Source of the DNA: a virus
DNA: 64,000 bases
Virus record (IMG/VR): IMGVR_UViG_3300033150_000701
Span: 1 to 64,000 of that record
Direction: 5' to 3' (one strand)
The notes beneath the pieces were generated by a model. It was not told where the DNA came from. It searched no databases and was given only the letters and a program-made list of their open reading frames with translations. Within the stretch, counting starts at the first letter, position 1. Every line of letters starts with the position of its first letter. Positions 16,891 to 26,025 of the stretch are shown here, in pieces. The translations under genes were made by a program, and so were the position numbers.

Positions 16891-19497
16891 CTACACCTCT
16901 GCTTTCCATCCTATTACAACGTTATCTGTTCCTATAGGTGGAGGAGTAATAAACGTAACTGTAATGTTGGTATCATCTGCTGACCAGTACTTGTCACCTA
17001 CAGCATCAGCACTCTTAGCCTCTAAAGACACTACTGTAGGAGTAGACGCACATCCATGAGCTATTGTGAAGTTGGTAGTAGTACCGTCTCCACTAAATGT
17101 TGTGGTTCCACTGTTCTCGGTAATGTAGCCTATATTGTTGCGAGCCTTAGAATCACTACCGTAGATTCTGATTCCTTCAACTGCATAGTGTTCTATGACG
17201 TTGTTTGCAAACAGATTATAATTACCTGCACTAGTTTCATACACTCCGTAACGCATGTAAGCATCAGGGCCACCATTAATCTGATTTCCAACGACAACAC
17301 ATTTCGTAGTGTGAACACATATCCCACTTGCTAAAGCATCGGTGCTATTCATCTGATTCACTCTGAAAAATCTGTTACCTACTATAACAGATCCTCCACC
17401 GCTTGTGAAAACCCCCCCATACCATAGATCGTTGAACACGTTACCTACCGCTACAATATTTGAACTTACTGCTTCAATACCGTACCGACCCAAAAATATT
17501 TTATTGTTTTCAATCCGTCCACTTGAATCTATAAGATAAATTGCATCTTCATCGTAATTTGTTAGATCCGTAATCACTCCGATGTCATTGTTTTCAACAA
17601 CAAAATCACCTGTGCTATCATAATATAATACATGACCCCCACTCCTACCAATTTTATTCTTAGTAATCCAATGCAATCCAGAGTTTGAAATATGCACGCA
17701 ACTATCGGCAAAATCTCTAATCCAACATTTTTCAATGACAAAATAATAACCATAAGAGATCTTAACACCCTTACCAACATACGTACCCTCCTGTCCATCA
17801 AGCTGTAAATTTTCTAAAGAGAAACCTTCGACGTGGTCTTCTGCCGTCCCATCAACTGTAATTAAATCTATGTTCGCTGATTTTTGCAATACTGTCACTT
17901 TTGTATTCCAAGGATAAATTCCCCAACCCTCACCAATTATATGTATATTATTTTTTATTGCAATAGAAGTTTCTATAGGATAAATCCCAGTAGAAATAAA
18001 AATTATTCCACCATCCGTTAAGCCGTCTATCGCCTGCTGTATCACCGTTGCAGCATCTGTACCACTAAACTCTATCTCACCCGTTAAACCGTTCCTAGCC
18101 CTATACTCTGATCCAGACTTGTAAATAATGTATGATGCAGGTACTTCCAGTCCACCATCTGAAGCTATCACTTTACCATCTGTCTTGATCGCTCCAGATC
18201 CAGACCTATACCAACCTACATCACTCCATTGGACTTTGTAAGAGTCACCTAGTGTTAGATCCTGCTGTACAGAGGCTAATCCTATCAGTTGTCTAGAGCT
18301 GTTAATCACCTCTGTACCACCAACATACAGATTCAAAGGATCTAGACCTGCATATGCACTATCACCACTAGCTCTAACCCTTAGAATTTGATCAGTAGCC
18401 TTAAGCAACACGTTACCTACAGGAGTAGAGTCTACATCTTTGATCTCAGGATTATTCAATACAGCATTAGCTATTTCATTATCAGATAAGTCTAGAGTGT
18501 TATTCAACGTTAAACCATTAAACGTAGGTGAGTCACTAGTCCTAACACCCTGATCCAGATAGTCACTAAACTCGTAACCATCCCATAGATCAGCATTAAG
18601 ATTAGCTACTAAACCACTACCTGATGTAACAGCAAACGGTGGATCAGGATCTCTATCAAACGTGTGTAATGCAGTAATGGTTCTGGGAGTAGATACGTGA
18701 ACATACTGAGTGTGATCGTCATCTGATAAACCAGTAAGAGCTAAACCATGATCTAGCTGTCCACCCTCTGCACCTGAACTCTGATGAGTGTGATCTGCAT
18801 TGATCTTGAGGATCCTATGTTGACCGTCAATTAGATCAGCATCTAGATTAGTGACTTTACCTGATCCAGATGAAACACTAAATGGTGCTTCAGGATCTCT
18901 GTCAAACAGATGTAGAGCAGTTATAGTTCTAGGACTGGATACATGAACGTACTGAACATGATCGTCATCTGCTAACCCGCTAATACTTCCATGATCTAAG
19001 TATGACTGTCCACTAGGACTAGCTATAAACTCTACACCTGATCCCAGAGCCTTATTTGTTAAAGTCTGGCTAATAGTAGTTCCAACAATATGTCCTGATC
19101 CAACACCATGCACTCCACTTGTTAAAGCTGCATGTGTAGCTATATCAGAATCTATCTCACTAGATATCTCGCTGTAGTGTACTCCATCTAACATGTCAGA
19201 GTCTAGATTAGGTACTACTGCACTGCCAGTACTGACAGCAAATGGGCTACTAGGATCCCGATCAAAAGTAATCAGATCTGTAACAGTACCACTAACCAGT
19301 AGACTAGCACTAATCGTTACATTCTGTAGTACCCTACTACTGGTTATCACCTCTACTTCTTGAATAGTTAAATTATCAAGGGTTGGAATACTTTGACCGC
19401 CAGTATCAGTTTGACTAACGTAATCATCTATGAGCTCATTCCATTGAGGTGCTCTAATCTTAGGTGGATACTTCCTAACCCTAGTCATATCGATCAC
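16891..19497 (-). CDS. Tail fibre/spike, repeat stem plus beta-helix (paralogue 1)
   Basis: 868 residues. The first 330 hold about three imperfect repeats (SPRTITALHLFDRDP, TPRTITALHTFDRDP, DLITFDRDPSSPF; LDHGS, DDDHVQYVHVS), a fibrous stem. Residues about 480-790 form a right-handed beta helix (AATVIQQAIDGLTDGG, HIIGEGWG), followed by the C-terminal domain shared with the 16886 gene (TIAHGCASTPTVVSLEA). It is 4 bp from that gene and overlaps the 20444 gene. Inferred: the receptor-binding structure, probably glycan-directed. The helix-coding DNA (about 17100-18050) is again CTAG-poor. Confidence 0.8.
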   Translation of the reverse strand: MIDMTRVRKYPPKIRAPQWNELIDDYVSQTDTGGQSIPTLDNLTIQEVEVITSSRVLQNVTISASLLVSGTVTDLITFDRDPSSPFAVSTGSAVVPNLDSDMLDGVHYSEISSEIDSDIATHAALTSGVHGVGSGHIVGTTISQTLTNKALGSGVEFIASPSGQSYLDHGSISGLADDDHVQYVHVSSPRTITALHLFDRDPEAPFSVSSGSGKVTNLDADLIDGQHRILKINADHTHQSSGAEGGQLDHGLALTGLSDDDHTQYVHVSTPRTITALHTFDRDPDPPFAVTSGSGLVANLNADLWDGYEFSDYLDQGVRTSDSPTFNGLTLNNTLDLSDNEIANAVLNNPEIKDVDSTPVGNVLLKATDQILRVRASGDSAYAGLDPLNLYVGGTEVINSSRQLIGLASVQQDLTLGDSYKVQWSDVGWYRSGSGAIKTDGKVIASDGGLEVPASYIIYKSGSEYRARNGLTGEIEFSGTDAATVIQQAIDGLTDGGIIFISTGIYPIETSIAIKNNIHIIGEGWGIYPWNTKVTVLQKSANIDLITVDGTAEDHVEGFSLENLQLDGQEGTYVGKGVKISYGYYFVIEKCWIRDFADSCVHISNSGLHWITKNKIGRSGGHVLYYDSTGDFVVENNDIGVITDLTNYDEDAIYLIDSSGRIENNKIFLGRYGIEAVSSNIVAVGNVFNDLWYGGVFTSGGGSVIVGNRFFRVNQMNSTDALASGICVHTTKCVVVGNQINGGPDAYMRYGVYETSAGNYNLFANNVIEHYAVEGIRIYGSDSKARNNIGYITENSGTTTFSGDGTTTNFTIAHGCASTPTVVSLEAKSADAVGDKYWSADDTNITVTFITPPPIGTDNVVIGWKAEV

Positions 19498-20444
19498 TAA
19501 CCTGTATACATACGATACACGATCTCAAACTCCTCTATCCGACTATAAAGGTTTCTAGACTCTATTCTAGGCACAAATATTCTCCTAGGTGTGATCAACT
19601 CAATATTGTCTGTGGTAGTTCTAACCTCAAACAGTGCTCTATCAGCATACGACAGTAAAGTATCAACCAGATCAGGGTAGGTAGCTTGAGCTATAAGAGA
19701 CAGGTTAATCTCGTACACCATAAGCCTATGATCCAAGTAGGGCTGTCTAGTTCTAGGTCTACCTGTAACATCAATGATCAATCTAGGAAACGAGTATCGT
19801 CTAAGTTCCTCTCTAGGATAAGCTGAGTGTATAAAGTCAGGTACATCCACTACAAAGTATATGTCTCCTACAAACACATCCCATGATCCACTGATAGTGC
19901 TACCTAAACAATCTCCTAACCAGTACCCTGATCCATCCTCATCAGTGTACACAGTGAAATAGTCTGCTGTAGAGGGTGTACATTGAGGAGATATCTTTAA
20001 CCAGTACTCGTTCTTAGGTATGAAACCATACTCTGGTAGAGATAGTGTACATGACACTACTTCCATACTGGTAGGTATATCATCTACAGGGATAGAGTAA
20101 CTAGACAATGTACTTGTAGATGGATACTCATCTTCACCTTGTATTAGAGATATAACCACCCCTTGATCAGGTGTACCACTCTTACTAAGCCTAACAGATA
20201 CTACCACATTTGGATCGTTAATGTTAGAAGAGGTTAAACCAGTACTGAAAGGCATAAACTTTTGAGCTACATCAATATTCAACGTTGAATCTGTAACCAG
20301 ATCGTAAGATACGGTAGCATCAGTATACTCAGGCATCAATCTAGATCGAATAGCGTCTCTAACAGTGTCTTTGATCCAGTTTAAACCAAACGGTTCTATA
20401 GTGTCAAATATGTTAGAGTCAAAGTATAGTGGATCATAAGCCAT
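19497..20444 (-). CDS. Tail-completion/terminator-like protein with an inserted beta domain
   Basis: 315 residues. The N terminus (TVRDAIRSRLMP) and the C-terminal third (PRLIIDVTGRP, EINLSLIAQA, DTLLSYADRALFEVRT) look like the alpha/beta fold of tail-terminator proteins. Residues about 75-200 between them look like an inserted beta-sandwich (STLSSYSIPVDD, PEYGFIPKNEYWLKI, GSWDVFVGDIYFVVD). The position after the gp10-like protein fits tail completion. The insertion could be a decoration or sugar-binding domain; this is inference. A palindrome copy lies at 20277. Confidence 0.6.
   Translation of the reverse strand: MAYDPLYFDSNIFDTIEPFGLNWIKDTVRDAIRSRLMPEYTDATVSYDLVTDSTLNIDVAQKFMPFSTGLTSSNINDPNVVVSVRLSKSGTPDQGVVISLIQGEDEYPSTSTLSSYSIPVDDIPTSMEVVSCTLSLPEYGFIPKNEYWLKISPQCTPSTADYFTVYTDEDGSGYWLGDCLGSTISGSWDVFVGDIYFVVDVPDFIHSAYPREELRRYSFPRLIIDVTGRPRTRQPYLDHRLMVYEINLSLIAQATYPDLVDTLLSYADRALFEVRTTTDNIELITPRRIFVPRIESRNLYSRIEEFEIVYRMYTG
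20277..20290. repeat. Palindrome ATTCAACGTTGAAT inside the tail-completion gene
   Basis: Exact 14-mer read as Ser-Thr-Leu-Asn. It ends a 5.4-kb gap without copies that covers the two fibre genes. Confidence 0.95.
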
Positions 20445-20445
20445 A

Positions 20446-20874
20446 CTAAGACACCTCTCTGATCAACTCCCATAAACTATCAAGTATCTTATCTCCTATC
20501 TTAGTATAGGTGAGATCAACGGTATCGTTAAGCTTGGTACTACCACCTACAACCTTCCTAATAGCAGTAGACCTATACAGATTCTGAGGACACCTGTACA
20601 TGGTAAACTCTACCTGTCCCTCAGTAAACTCTTTAACAGCTACACGATAAGCCTCCTCATACTTTGTTATGTCAGGTATAATGTACACAGCCATTTCACT
20701 ACGGCTAACAAACACCATCATGTTAGACAGTTCAGGTATGTTACTCTCAATCTCACTCTTGATCTCCTCTGCTCCCCTAACCATACCTCTCAACACAGCA
20801 TACTCAAGCCCACTACTAAACCTAGACATAGAACCAGTAGCCTTGCCTATGTCAGGTACTTTAACAGTGATCAA
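20446..20874 (-). CDS. Head-tail connector, HK97 gp10-like
   Basis: 142 residues with the gp10-like plan: an N-terminal helix (GMVRGAEEIKSEIESNIP), then strands (VFVSRSEMAVYIIPD), and a C-terminal helix (DKILDSLWELIREV). It overlaps the 21230 gene by 4 nt. Proteins of this family link the head-closure ring to the tail terminator. Confidence 0.65.
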   Translation of the reverse strand: MITVKVPDIGKATGSMSRFSSGLEYAVLRGMVRGAEEIKSEIESNIPELSNMMVFVSRSEMAVYIIPDITKYEEAYRVAVKEFTEGQVEFTMYRCPQNLYRSTAIRKVVGGSTKLNDTVDLTYTKIGDKILDSLWELIREVS

Positions 20875-21230
20875 TCTCTAATCCTCCTCAACAGTACTTC
20901 CAAGTAGTCTACTTTAACACCTGTTCTTCTAGGTACAACCTCTACTACCTCACATCGTTCACCATTCCTAAGCACAACATGATCTCTAGGCTCAATATTC
21001 AACGTTGAATAAGTGGACATCACGTAATCGACATCTTCAAAGTACCCTACCTGCTCCCATGACTCCCTATATCCCCTAGCAGCATACACTAACGCTCTAG
21101 CTGTAATAGTGCTTGAAGGAGTAAAGTATGTTCTCATGTCATCATCTAGATTGTCAGAGTACTTGATCACAGAGATAGTTTCACCCATAACCCTGATCAC
21201 AGATGCTATAGCAAACTCCATGTTGATCAC
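20871..21230 (-). CDS. Head-closure protein (probable)
   Basis: 119 residues, beta-rich (RDHVVLRNGERCEVVEV; VDYLEVLLRRI), overlapping both neighbours by 1-4 nt. The barrel-like pattern and the order adaptor, head closure, gp10-like match siphovirus connector operons. A palindrome copy lies at 20997. Confidence 0.65.
   Translation of the reverse strand: MINMEFAIASVIRVMGETISVIKYSDNLDDDMRTYFTPSSTITARALVYAARGYRESWEQVGYFEDVDYVMSTYSTLNIEPRDHVVLRNGERCEVVEVVPRRTGVKVDYLEVLLRRIRD
20997..21010. repeat. Palindrome ATTCAACGTTGAAT inside the head-closure gene
   Basis: Exact 14-mer read as Ser-Thr-Leu-Asn. Confidence 0.95.
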
Positions 21231-21883
21231 TATAGACTCCTCCTTAGTAACGAAGGCTCACTAGACCTGTTAACACTAAACTGTTTAGACCTAGCAAGAT
21301 TAAGCATCATGTAATAGTTCTCTAACATCTTGTAGAAAGGCTTAACCTGTCTAAGTCTCAAAGCACCATGTTGAAACGAGTCTGGTACCAGAGCATACTC
21401 AGCAGTATACAATAGGAAACCTGCTAAGTATCCTGAAGCAACACCTAACAGAGTATAGTCTATAGTGTTCATGTGATAACAGTAGTCAGCAGTAACAATT
21501 TCAAACGTACTACTGGGGGCATCAGACAGTATAATCCTACCCTCATAAGGCTTAACAGTAGACACTTCAAGCACAGTCTTACTCAAAGGATCATCAGAGT
21601 CACCCCAACCATACACTATCAGATCTGAAGCTGTAACAGTACCATCATAGTCTATGTCAGCTATAGGAGTATGAGCAACATCAAACGTAGTGTTAGATCC
21701 ATCTATAAGTCCACTAAGACTCTCATTAACAACCTCAACACACACATCATGCTTAACCATTAAACACGCCTTACCAAGATAGTACTCTACCAGATCATCA
21801 GACACATAGTCTGGATCAGTAGGCACAGTACTTAAACCACACAGTCTCCTAACATCTGAAACACTACACCAGTACGTACTCAT
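21230..21883 (-). CDS. Head-tail adaptor protein (gp6/gp15-like)
   Basis: 217 residues. It begins with the typical adaptor opening (WCSVSDVRRLCGL), a helical core around YYLGKACLMVKHDVCVEVV, and a long inserted beta section (DGSNTTFDVAHTPI, GRIILSDAPSST). The C-terminal helices (LRQVKPFYKMLENYYMMLNL) should contact the portal. It is the first gene after the capsid gene, from which it is separated by a hairpin plus T6. Confidence 0.7.
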   Translation of the reverse strand: MSTYWCSVSDVRRLCGLSTVPTDPDYVSDDLVEYYLGKACLMVKHDVCVEVVNESLSGLIDGSNTTFDVAHTPIADIDYDGTVTASDLIVYGWGDSDDPLSKTVLEVSTVKPYEGRIILSDAPSSTFEIVTADYCYHMNTIDYTLLGVASGYLAGFLLYTAEYALVPDSFQHGALRLRQVKPFYKMLENYYMMLNLARSKQFSVNRSSEPSLLRRSL

Positions 21884-21920
21884 CGATCAACACCCTAACC
21901 TCTACCTACACGAACTATCT

Positions 21921-21965
21921 AAAAAACATAGTTAGGGGAATATTGCTATCACCAAGCAATATCCC
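21921..21965 (-). terminator. Hairpin plus T6 terminator/attenuator after the capsid gene
   Basis: On the minus strand GGGATATTGCT (21965-21955) pairs with AGCAATATTCCC (21947-21936), with one bulged base and a 7-nt loop; nine bases later comes T6 (21926-21921). It could end or attenuate capsid transcription before the connector genes. Confidence 0.6.
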
Positions 21966-21998
21966 ACTACCACACACTCAAAGGTACTAGCTTAAGGT

Positions 21999-23075
21999 CT
22001 AAGCTGACTTCTTACCTGGATACGTACCTGAAGCACAGTTAACAACAACTGCTACACAGTCATCGTTAACTACACCAAAATTACGTTCAGCCCACAGGTG
22101 ATACCATACAGCATCATACTCAGGCTTGTCCTCCCTGTACCCTCTAAGATCCCTCTTGTGAACATCATATCCAAGTCTCTCAGTATCGATCAGTATAGCT
22201 ATACCTTCAGGAGCCCTACTGGTGGTAACCACCTTCATACCTGCTATCTTACCGATCTCACCGTTAAGCAGTCCCTCTTCACCATAAGCACTCTTGTCTA
22301 AGAAATCAACCTTTTCATCAAACAGTAACCCTGGTAGATCAGCATCGTTGATCACTATAACATCTGGAGACCTATGCTTACCAACCAGCTTAGCCCTAGC
22401 AGTCAGTATGTCCCACACTGAAAGAGTCTGAGCACTCTTAGCGTTAACATACAGACCAGAACTATGTAGCCTAGCAGAGAACCTAAACGTGACCGTAGCA
22501 TTACCAGACGATAGAGAATCCTTCATGTAGAAGGTTCCACCATAGTAGTCTACAGCGTCAATAGTGTTACCCTCAACTTCATCAACAAATATGATAGGCA
22601 CAGATCCAGTAACAGCATACGTAACATCTACCGTAGCACCCATAACTGCAATAGTCTGCTTTAGATCCAACAGCTCATCTAGAGCTACTGAATCTATGGT
22701 TTCAGCCCATACTAGACCAGCCTCATAGATGTGATCTCTCAACACATCTCTCTGAGCAGCCTCTAAAGCCTCATTGGTAAACTCTAACCTGATACCACCC
22801 TTCTTAACCCTGATAGTAACAGCATCATAGTCAAAGCTAGAAGCACTAATAGTGCTACCTGGTGAAACATCCCAACTAGCAGCTATACCAGTCTGCTTCT
22901 TAGGGAACTGGATCTCTAAACCTGGCTTGTTAACCAGATCCCTGTTCTCCTTAAAGAACTGAGCAAACACCCTTTTACCCCTAGCAACCTCTTCAATAGC
23001 AGCAGCTATGACCTTAGGTGTTAACACTGAAACATCAGCAGTACCTAGACCAGCTAGTTCCTCTATTTCCCTCAT
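21999..23075 (-). CDS. Major capsid protein, HK97 fold
   Basis: 358 residues from ATG 23075 after GAGGTAG. Features of the fold: an N-terminal helix (TPKVIAAAIEEVARGKRVFAQFF), an E-loop-like strand region (GTIRVKKGG-type sequence, residues about 80-95), a spine helix (TNEALEAAQRDVLRDHIYEAGLVWAE), and a P-domain/A-domain with DILTARAKLVGKHRSPDVIVI. No N-terminal scaffold domain is present. It lies next to the protease and connectors and appears to have its own promoter and terminator, which fits the high expression needed. Confidence 0.88.
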   Translation of the reverse strand: MREIEELAGLGTADVSVLTPKVIAAAIEEVARGKRVFAQFFKENRDLVNKPGLEIQFPKKQTGIAASWDVSPGSTISASSFDYDAVTIRVKKGGIRLEFTNEALEAAQRDVLRDHIYEAGLVWAETIDSVALDELLDLKQTIAVMGATVDVTYAVTGSVPIIFVDEVEGNTIDAVDYYGGTFYMKDSLSSGNATVTFRFSARLHSSGLYVNAKSAQTLSVWDILTARAKLVGKHRSPDVIVINDADLPGLLFDEKVDFLDKSAYGEEGLLNGEIGKIAGMKVVTTSRAPEGIAILIDTERLGYDVHKRDLRGYREDKPEYDAVWYHLWAERNFGVVNDDCVAVVVNCASGTYPGKKSA

Positions 23076-23100
23076 AGTGTTCTACCTCGAACACTATCCA

Positions 23101-23121
23101 CGTATAAATCGTTTAATAAAG
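23101..23121 (-). promoter_or_regulatory. Probable TATA region of the capsid gene
   Basis: CCTTTATTAAACGATTTATA-type AT-rich stretch, 26-46 nt upstream of ATG 23075, between a palindrome copy and the ribosome site. The exact box is uncertain (TTTATTAAA or TTTATACG). Confidence 0.4.
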
Positions 23122-23181
23122 GTTTGTATTCAGAGTACTAGCTAGTCCAGTAAACAATACACAGCTAAGCAGCTATAACAC

Positions 23182-23195
23182 ATTCAACGTTGAAT
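23182..23195. repeat. Palindrome ATTCAACGTTGAAT upstream of the capsid gene
   Basis: Exact 14-mer about 110 bp upstream of the capsid ATG and upstream of the presumed TATA box, just after a T7 terminator. Confidence 0.95.
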
Positions 23196-23209
23196 AAACA
23201 GTATAAGAG

Positions 23210-23216
23210 AAAAAAA
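23210..23216 (-). terminator. T7 terminator upstream of the capsid unit
   Basis: Seven T on the minus strand, 43 nt past the stop at 23259. Confidence 0.55.
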
Positions 23217-23258
23217 TACTAAGGGAGATCATGGATCGTAGACTTTGCCAGGTACCAG

Positions 23259-23528
23259 CTAGATAGCTCTCTTAGGTGGATTCACCTTGAAATCTCTAAT
23301 AGAAAACTCTACAGCCAGATCTAGTATCCTGTCTAGATCAGACCTAGTGTCAGCTATGCCCTGACTAAGAGACTTAATAGTGTGAAACACAGGACTCTTA
23401 GAGTCAGAACCCTTCCTAGACTTAGACAGCTCCTGTATCTGATTCTCTAAGTTAGAAATTTTCTCTAGTAACGATCTAAGAGTGTCCTCCTCTACAGCTA
23501 TAAGCCTACTACCCTCCTTAACACCCAT
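23259..23528 (-). CDS. Small coiled-coil protein of the head block
   Basis: 89 residues, with a coiled coil at about 10-40 (EEDTLRSLLEKISNLENQIQEL) and a second helix (SQGIADTRSDLDRILDLAVEF). It starts 6 bp after the protease stop and precedes the capsid gene. The place and helical nature suit a scaffold or head-assembly factor; no family recognised. Confidence 0.6.
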   Translation of the reverse strand: MGVKEGSRLIAVEEDTLRSLLEKISNLENQIQELSKSRKGSDSKSPVFHTIKSLSQGIADTRSDLDRILDLAVEFSIRDFKVNPPKRAI

Positions 23529-23534
23529 ACCACA

Positions 23535-25190
23535 TCACCTACGCTCTAAATGCAGTAACAGATCAGCAGCTCTCTCAGGTGTAATACCCTCAGTGATCTC
23601 CTTAAGCAACTCCTCTATACTCCTAGTTTTACCAGTAGTGGTAGTAGTAACAGTTTCAGTAGGAGACTCACTCTTAACAGACTCCTGATCACTAGGCTCG
23701 TTACCAGCTTCATCTTCAGAAGTAGAAGTAGACTCCTCTTGAGAGCTCTCTTCAGATCCAGACTTAGACACGTTACCACTCTCCTCTATATTTTCAGATC
23801 CAGATTCAGATTCAGGTTTAGACTCAGACAACCCCTCTTCTGATCCAGACTTAGAATCTGCTTCAGGGTAACTACCCTTACCCATCAACTCTCTCATGTA
23901 CGCTTCAGCATCCTCTCTACTATCAAAAGCCTTCAGTAGCTTAAGCTCCCCTACACCTTCACCTGTAGGTGTAACCTGAAACACACCATATTTGCCATCC
24001 TCAGTCTTCTTGATCCTGTACTTAACAGAAGCATTAGCATCAGACTCAACATTAGATCCAGACTCAGTATCATCTATGTGTAGATTAGAAACATATTCTC
24101 TAGCCTCTTTCTCAGAGTCAAACTGCTTAACGATCCTCCACTTACCAAAGCCCTCTTTAGATGTAGATCGCATTACTATCCACTTACCAGTCTTAGTGTT
24201 TTTAATGACCTTGAACTGTACAGTCAACACTTCCTCTTCCTCATCCTCCTGATCAGAGTCTTCCTCTTGATCTTTGTAGTAGTAATAGTAGTAAGGTGGA
24301 TAACCATAGTAGTAGTACGGGTAGCCATAGTAGTAATAGTATCTCTTTCTCTTAACCCTAGTACTAGGCTTCTTATACCTACCAGGTGGATAGTAACCGT
24401 ATATCCTACGCTTACCAGCTAAAGCCTCTGTTAAAGGCATAAACTCTAGATCAATCTCCTCTTCCTGATCATCCTCTTTAGGCAGCACCGTAACATAGAA
24501 CTCGTTTAACTCTATAGCTTCATCTGTAGCTTCAGTACTGGTACCTTCACTACTCACATTACCATCTTCAGATCGAGTCATATCCAACTCACTAATCCCC
24601 AAGTAAGTTACACTTGCTTTTGAACCTTGTGATAATTCTTCAACCTTAAAGATGTGACACACATTACATGCAGGTGTACCTGTTAACGATGCTTCAATAG
24701 GTACAATGTTACGAGCAGTCCATACACCATTAGACAACACTTTGTCTATTTTACTCTTAAGACTGATAGATGTGTAATCACCATTCAAAATACCCTTGAT
24801 AGCCTTCCTATCCACAACCACTCCCTTGAATAGTGCAGCATTAAGATCAGGATTCCACTTAACCTCACTAAGCGATCCAACAGCACTATTCTTAAAATCT
24901 TCTGTATTACCGTGATCCACTAGTATATTGAGGCTGTTCAATAGATCCCTGTAGTTTTCAGTCATAGCCTTGATCTCTTTAGGAGGATAATACACGTTCT
25001 TCCACATACCTTCACCGATCAGCACACCGCTAATCAGTAGCCTATCAGGTAGCTCTTGTTCAACGTTGAATATACTAGCTGACAGCACAGTAACATTCTC
25101 AACCTTAGACTCAGACTCGTAAGAGTTAAGCTTCAACCTAAGCATTTCATTCTCTGCTAACAGCTCCTCCAACACACTAGATCCTTCCAT
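23535..25190 (-). CDS. Prohead maturation protease fused to a Tyr-rich and repeat region
   Basis: 551 residues. Residues about 30-200 form the protease: LVDHGNTED gives the catalytic His and SAVGSLSEVKW follows, then YTSISLKSK carries the likely Ser. Residues about 275-310 are extraordinarily rich in Tyr, Pro and Gly. Two tandem units follow (FKVIKNTKTGKWIV and YRIKKTEDGKYGVF, each with a FDS-EA-Y ending) that resemble DUF2188-type units, then a Ser/Glu-rich linker and a helical tail ERAADLLLHLERR. Inferred: protease plus scaffold in one chain, the C-terminal part being digested during maturation. A palindrome copy lies at 25059. Confidence 0.8.
   Translation of the reverse strand: MEGSSVLEELLAENEMLRLKLNSYESESKVENVTVLSASIFNVEQELPDRLLISGVLIGEGMWKNVYYPPKEIKAMTENYRDLLNSLNILVDHGNTEDFKNSAVGSLSEVKWNPDLNAALFKGVVVDRKAIKGILNGDYTSISLKSKIDKVLSNGVWTARNIVPIEASLTGTPACNVCHIFKVEELSQGSKASVTYLGISELDMTRSEDGNVSSEGTSTEATDEAIELNEFYVTVLPKEDDQEEEIDLEFMPLTEALAGKRRIYGYYPPGRYKKPSTRVKRKRYYYYYGYPYYYYGYPPYYYYYYKDQEEDSDQEDEEEEVLTVQFKVIKNTKTGKWIVMRSTSKEGFGKWRIVKQFDSEKEAREYVSNLHIDDTESGSNVESDANASVKYRIKKTEDGKYGVFQVTPTGEGVGELKLLKAFDSREDAEAYMRELMGKGSYPEADSKSGSEEGLSESKPESESGSENIEESGNVSKSGSEESSQEESTSTSEDEAGNEPSDQESVKSESPTETVTTTTTGKTRSIEELLKEITEGITPERAADLLLHLERR
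25059..25070. repeat. Palindrome core TTCAACGTTGAA inside the protease gene
   Basis: Exact 12-mer plus a 3' T, read as Phe-Asn-Val-Glu. Confidence 0.9.
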
Positions 25191-25384
25191 ACAACCACAC
25201 CTCTACACACCACTTCATACACCTAACACTCTCCAAGCACATTAATAAATCTCTTTACGTGGTACACCATAAGCTGTTACCATCAGCACCTCCTTTATGT
25301 TTCCAAGTTGAACCTTTCAACACTACTGGCTACAAGCAGTAGCACACCATTATACAGGATTTGAACGTAAGATAAAGACATGTA

Positions 25385-25966
25385 TCACACTTCCTTGTAG
25401 CGTGTAAACCAGAATATTTTAGCTCCGTTATCTACACCAGTCCAGCTTACCTGTATTGGCTCATCAATATCACCTTGAAAGCGTACCTGTTCCAGAGTCA
25501 CCATAGCAAACTTGTTACAGTAGATCTTACCCAGCAGTATGTTGCTACTTGGAAACTTAGCCTCTATCTCACCCGCACTACTATCTGTCGAAATATAGAT
25601 TGATCGAGTATCCACCCTTTTACCTGAACTAGGAGTTAGCACAGTTACTGGAGATGTATCTGTAGAAGTGTCTATTTCACCACTCTTAGAACTCTCTGTA
25701 CCAAGAGTATCTACCTCCAACACAATAGATTGTCCCTGTATGTCTACAGGAACCTGAATCTCACTACCTGCAATAGCCATTCTCAACAGGTTACCAGCAT
25801 CAAATAGAAGCTTGTCAGTCTGAGCCTTAATACTCTCAAGATCACTTTCAAGAGTAGTAAAGTCTCTGTCACCAGTACCCTTCAAAGCACTTCTTAACTC
25901 TCCAATAGTAATATCGTGTTTAGCTAGGATCTCATCCAAGATCTCATCTCCACTCCTGTAAGGCAT
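25385..25966 (-). CDS. Probable minor structural protein of the head block
   Basis: 193 residues. A helical N-terminal half (EILDEILAKHDITIGELRSAL; DKLLFDAGNLLRMAI) is followed by a beta-rich C-terminal half (DTRSIYISTDSSAGEIEAKF, QVRFQGDIDEPIQVSW) that looks like a small jelly roll. It lies directly upstream of the protease, separated by 194 bp without a clear gene. A head decoration or fibre role is inferred from position. No family recognised. Confidence 0.6.
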   Translation of the reverse strand: MPYRSGDEILDEILAKHDITIGELRSALKGTGDRDFTTLESDLESIKAQTDKLLFDAGNLLRMAIAGSEIQVPVDIQGQSIVLEVDTLGTESSKSGEIDTSTDTSPVTVLTPSSGKRVDTRSIYISTDSSAGEIEAKFPSSNILLGKIYCNKFAMVTLEQVRFQGDIDEPIQVSWTGVDNGAKIFWFTRYKEV

Positions 25967-26025
25967 ACACTACTCAACCTCCTCTATCCTCTGTAAGCCT
26001 TAAAGAGTACAGACAGTACTTAAAC

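Noticed and set aside
25291-25306. GTTGAACCTTTCAAC as a member of the palindrome family
   Set aside because: Arms are in the opposite order with a 3-bp centre; it may be chance.
25191-25384. 13-codon frame after AAGGAGGTG (MVTAYGVPR)
   Set aside because: Too short to support; it could be a leader, but nothing else indicates translation.
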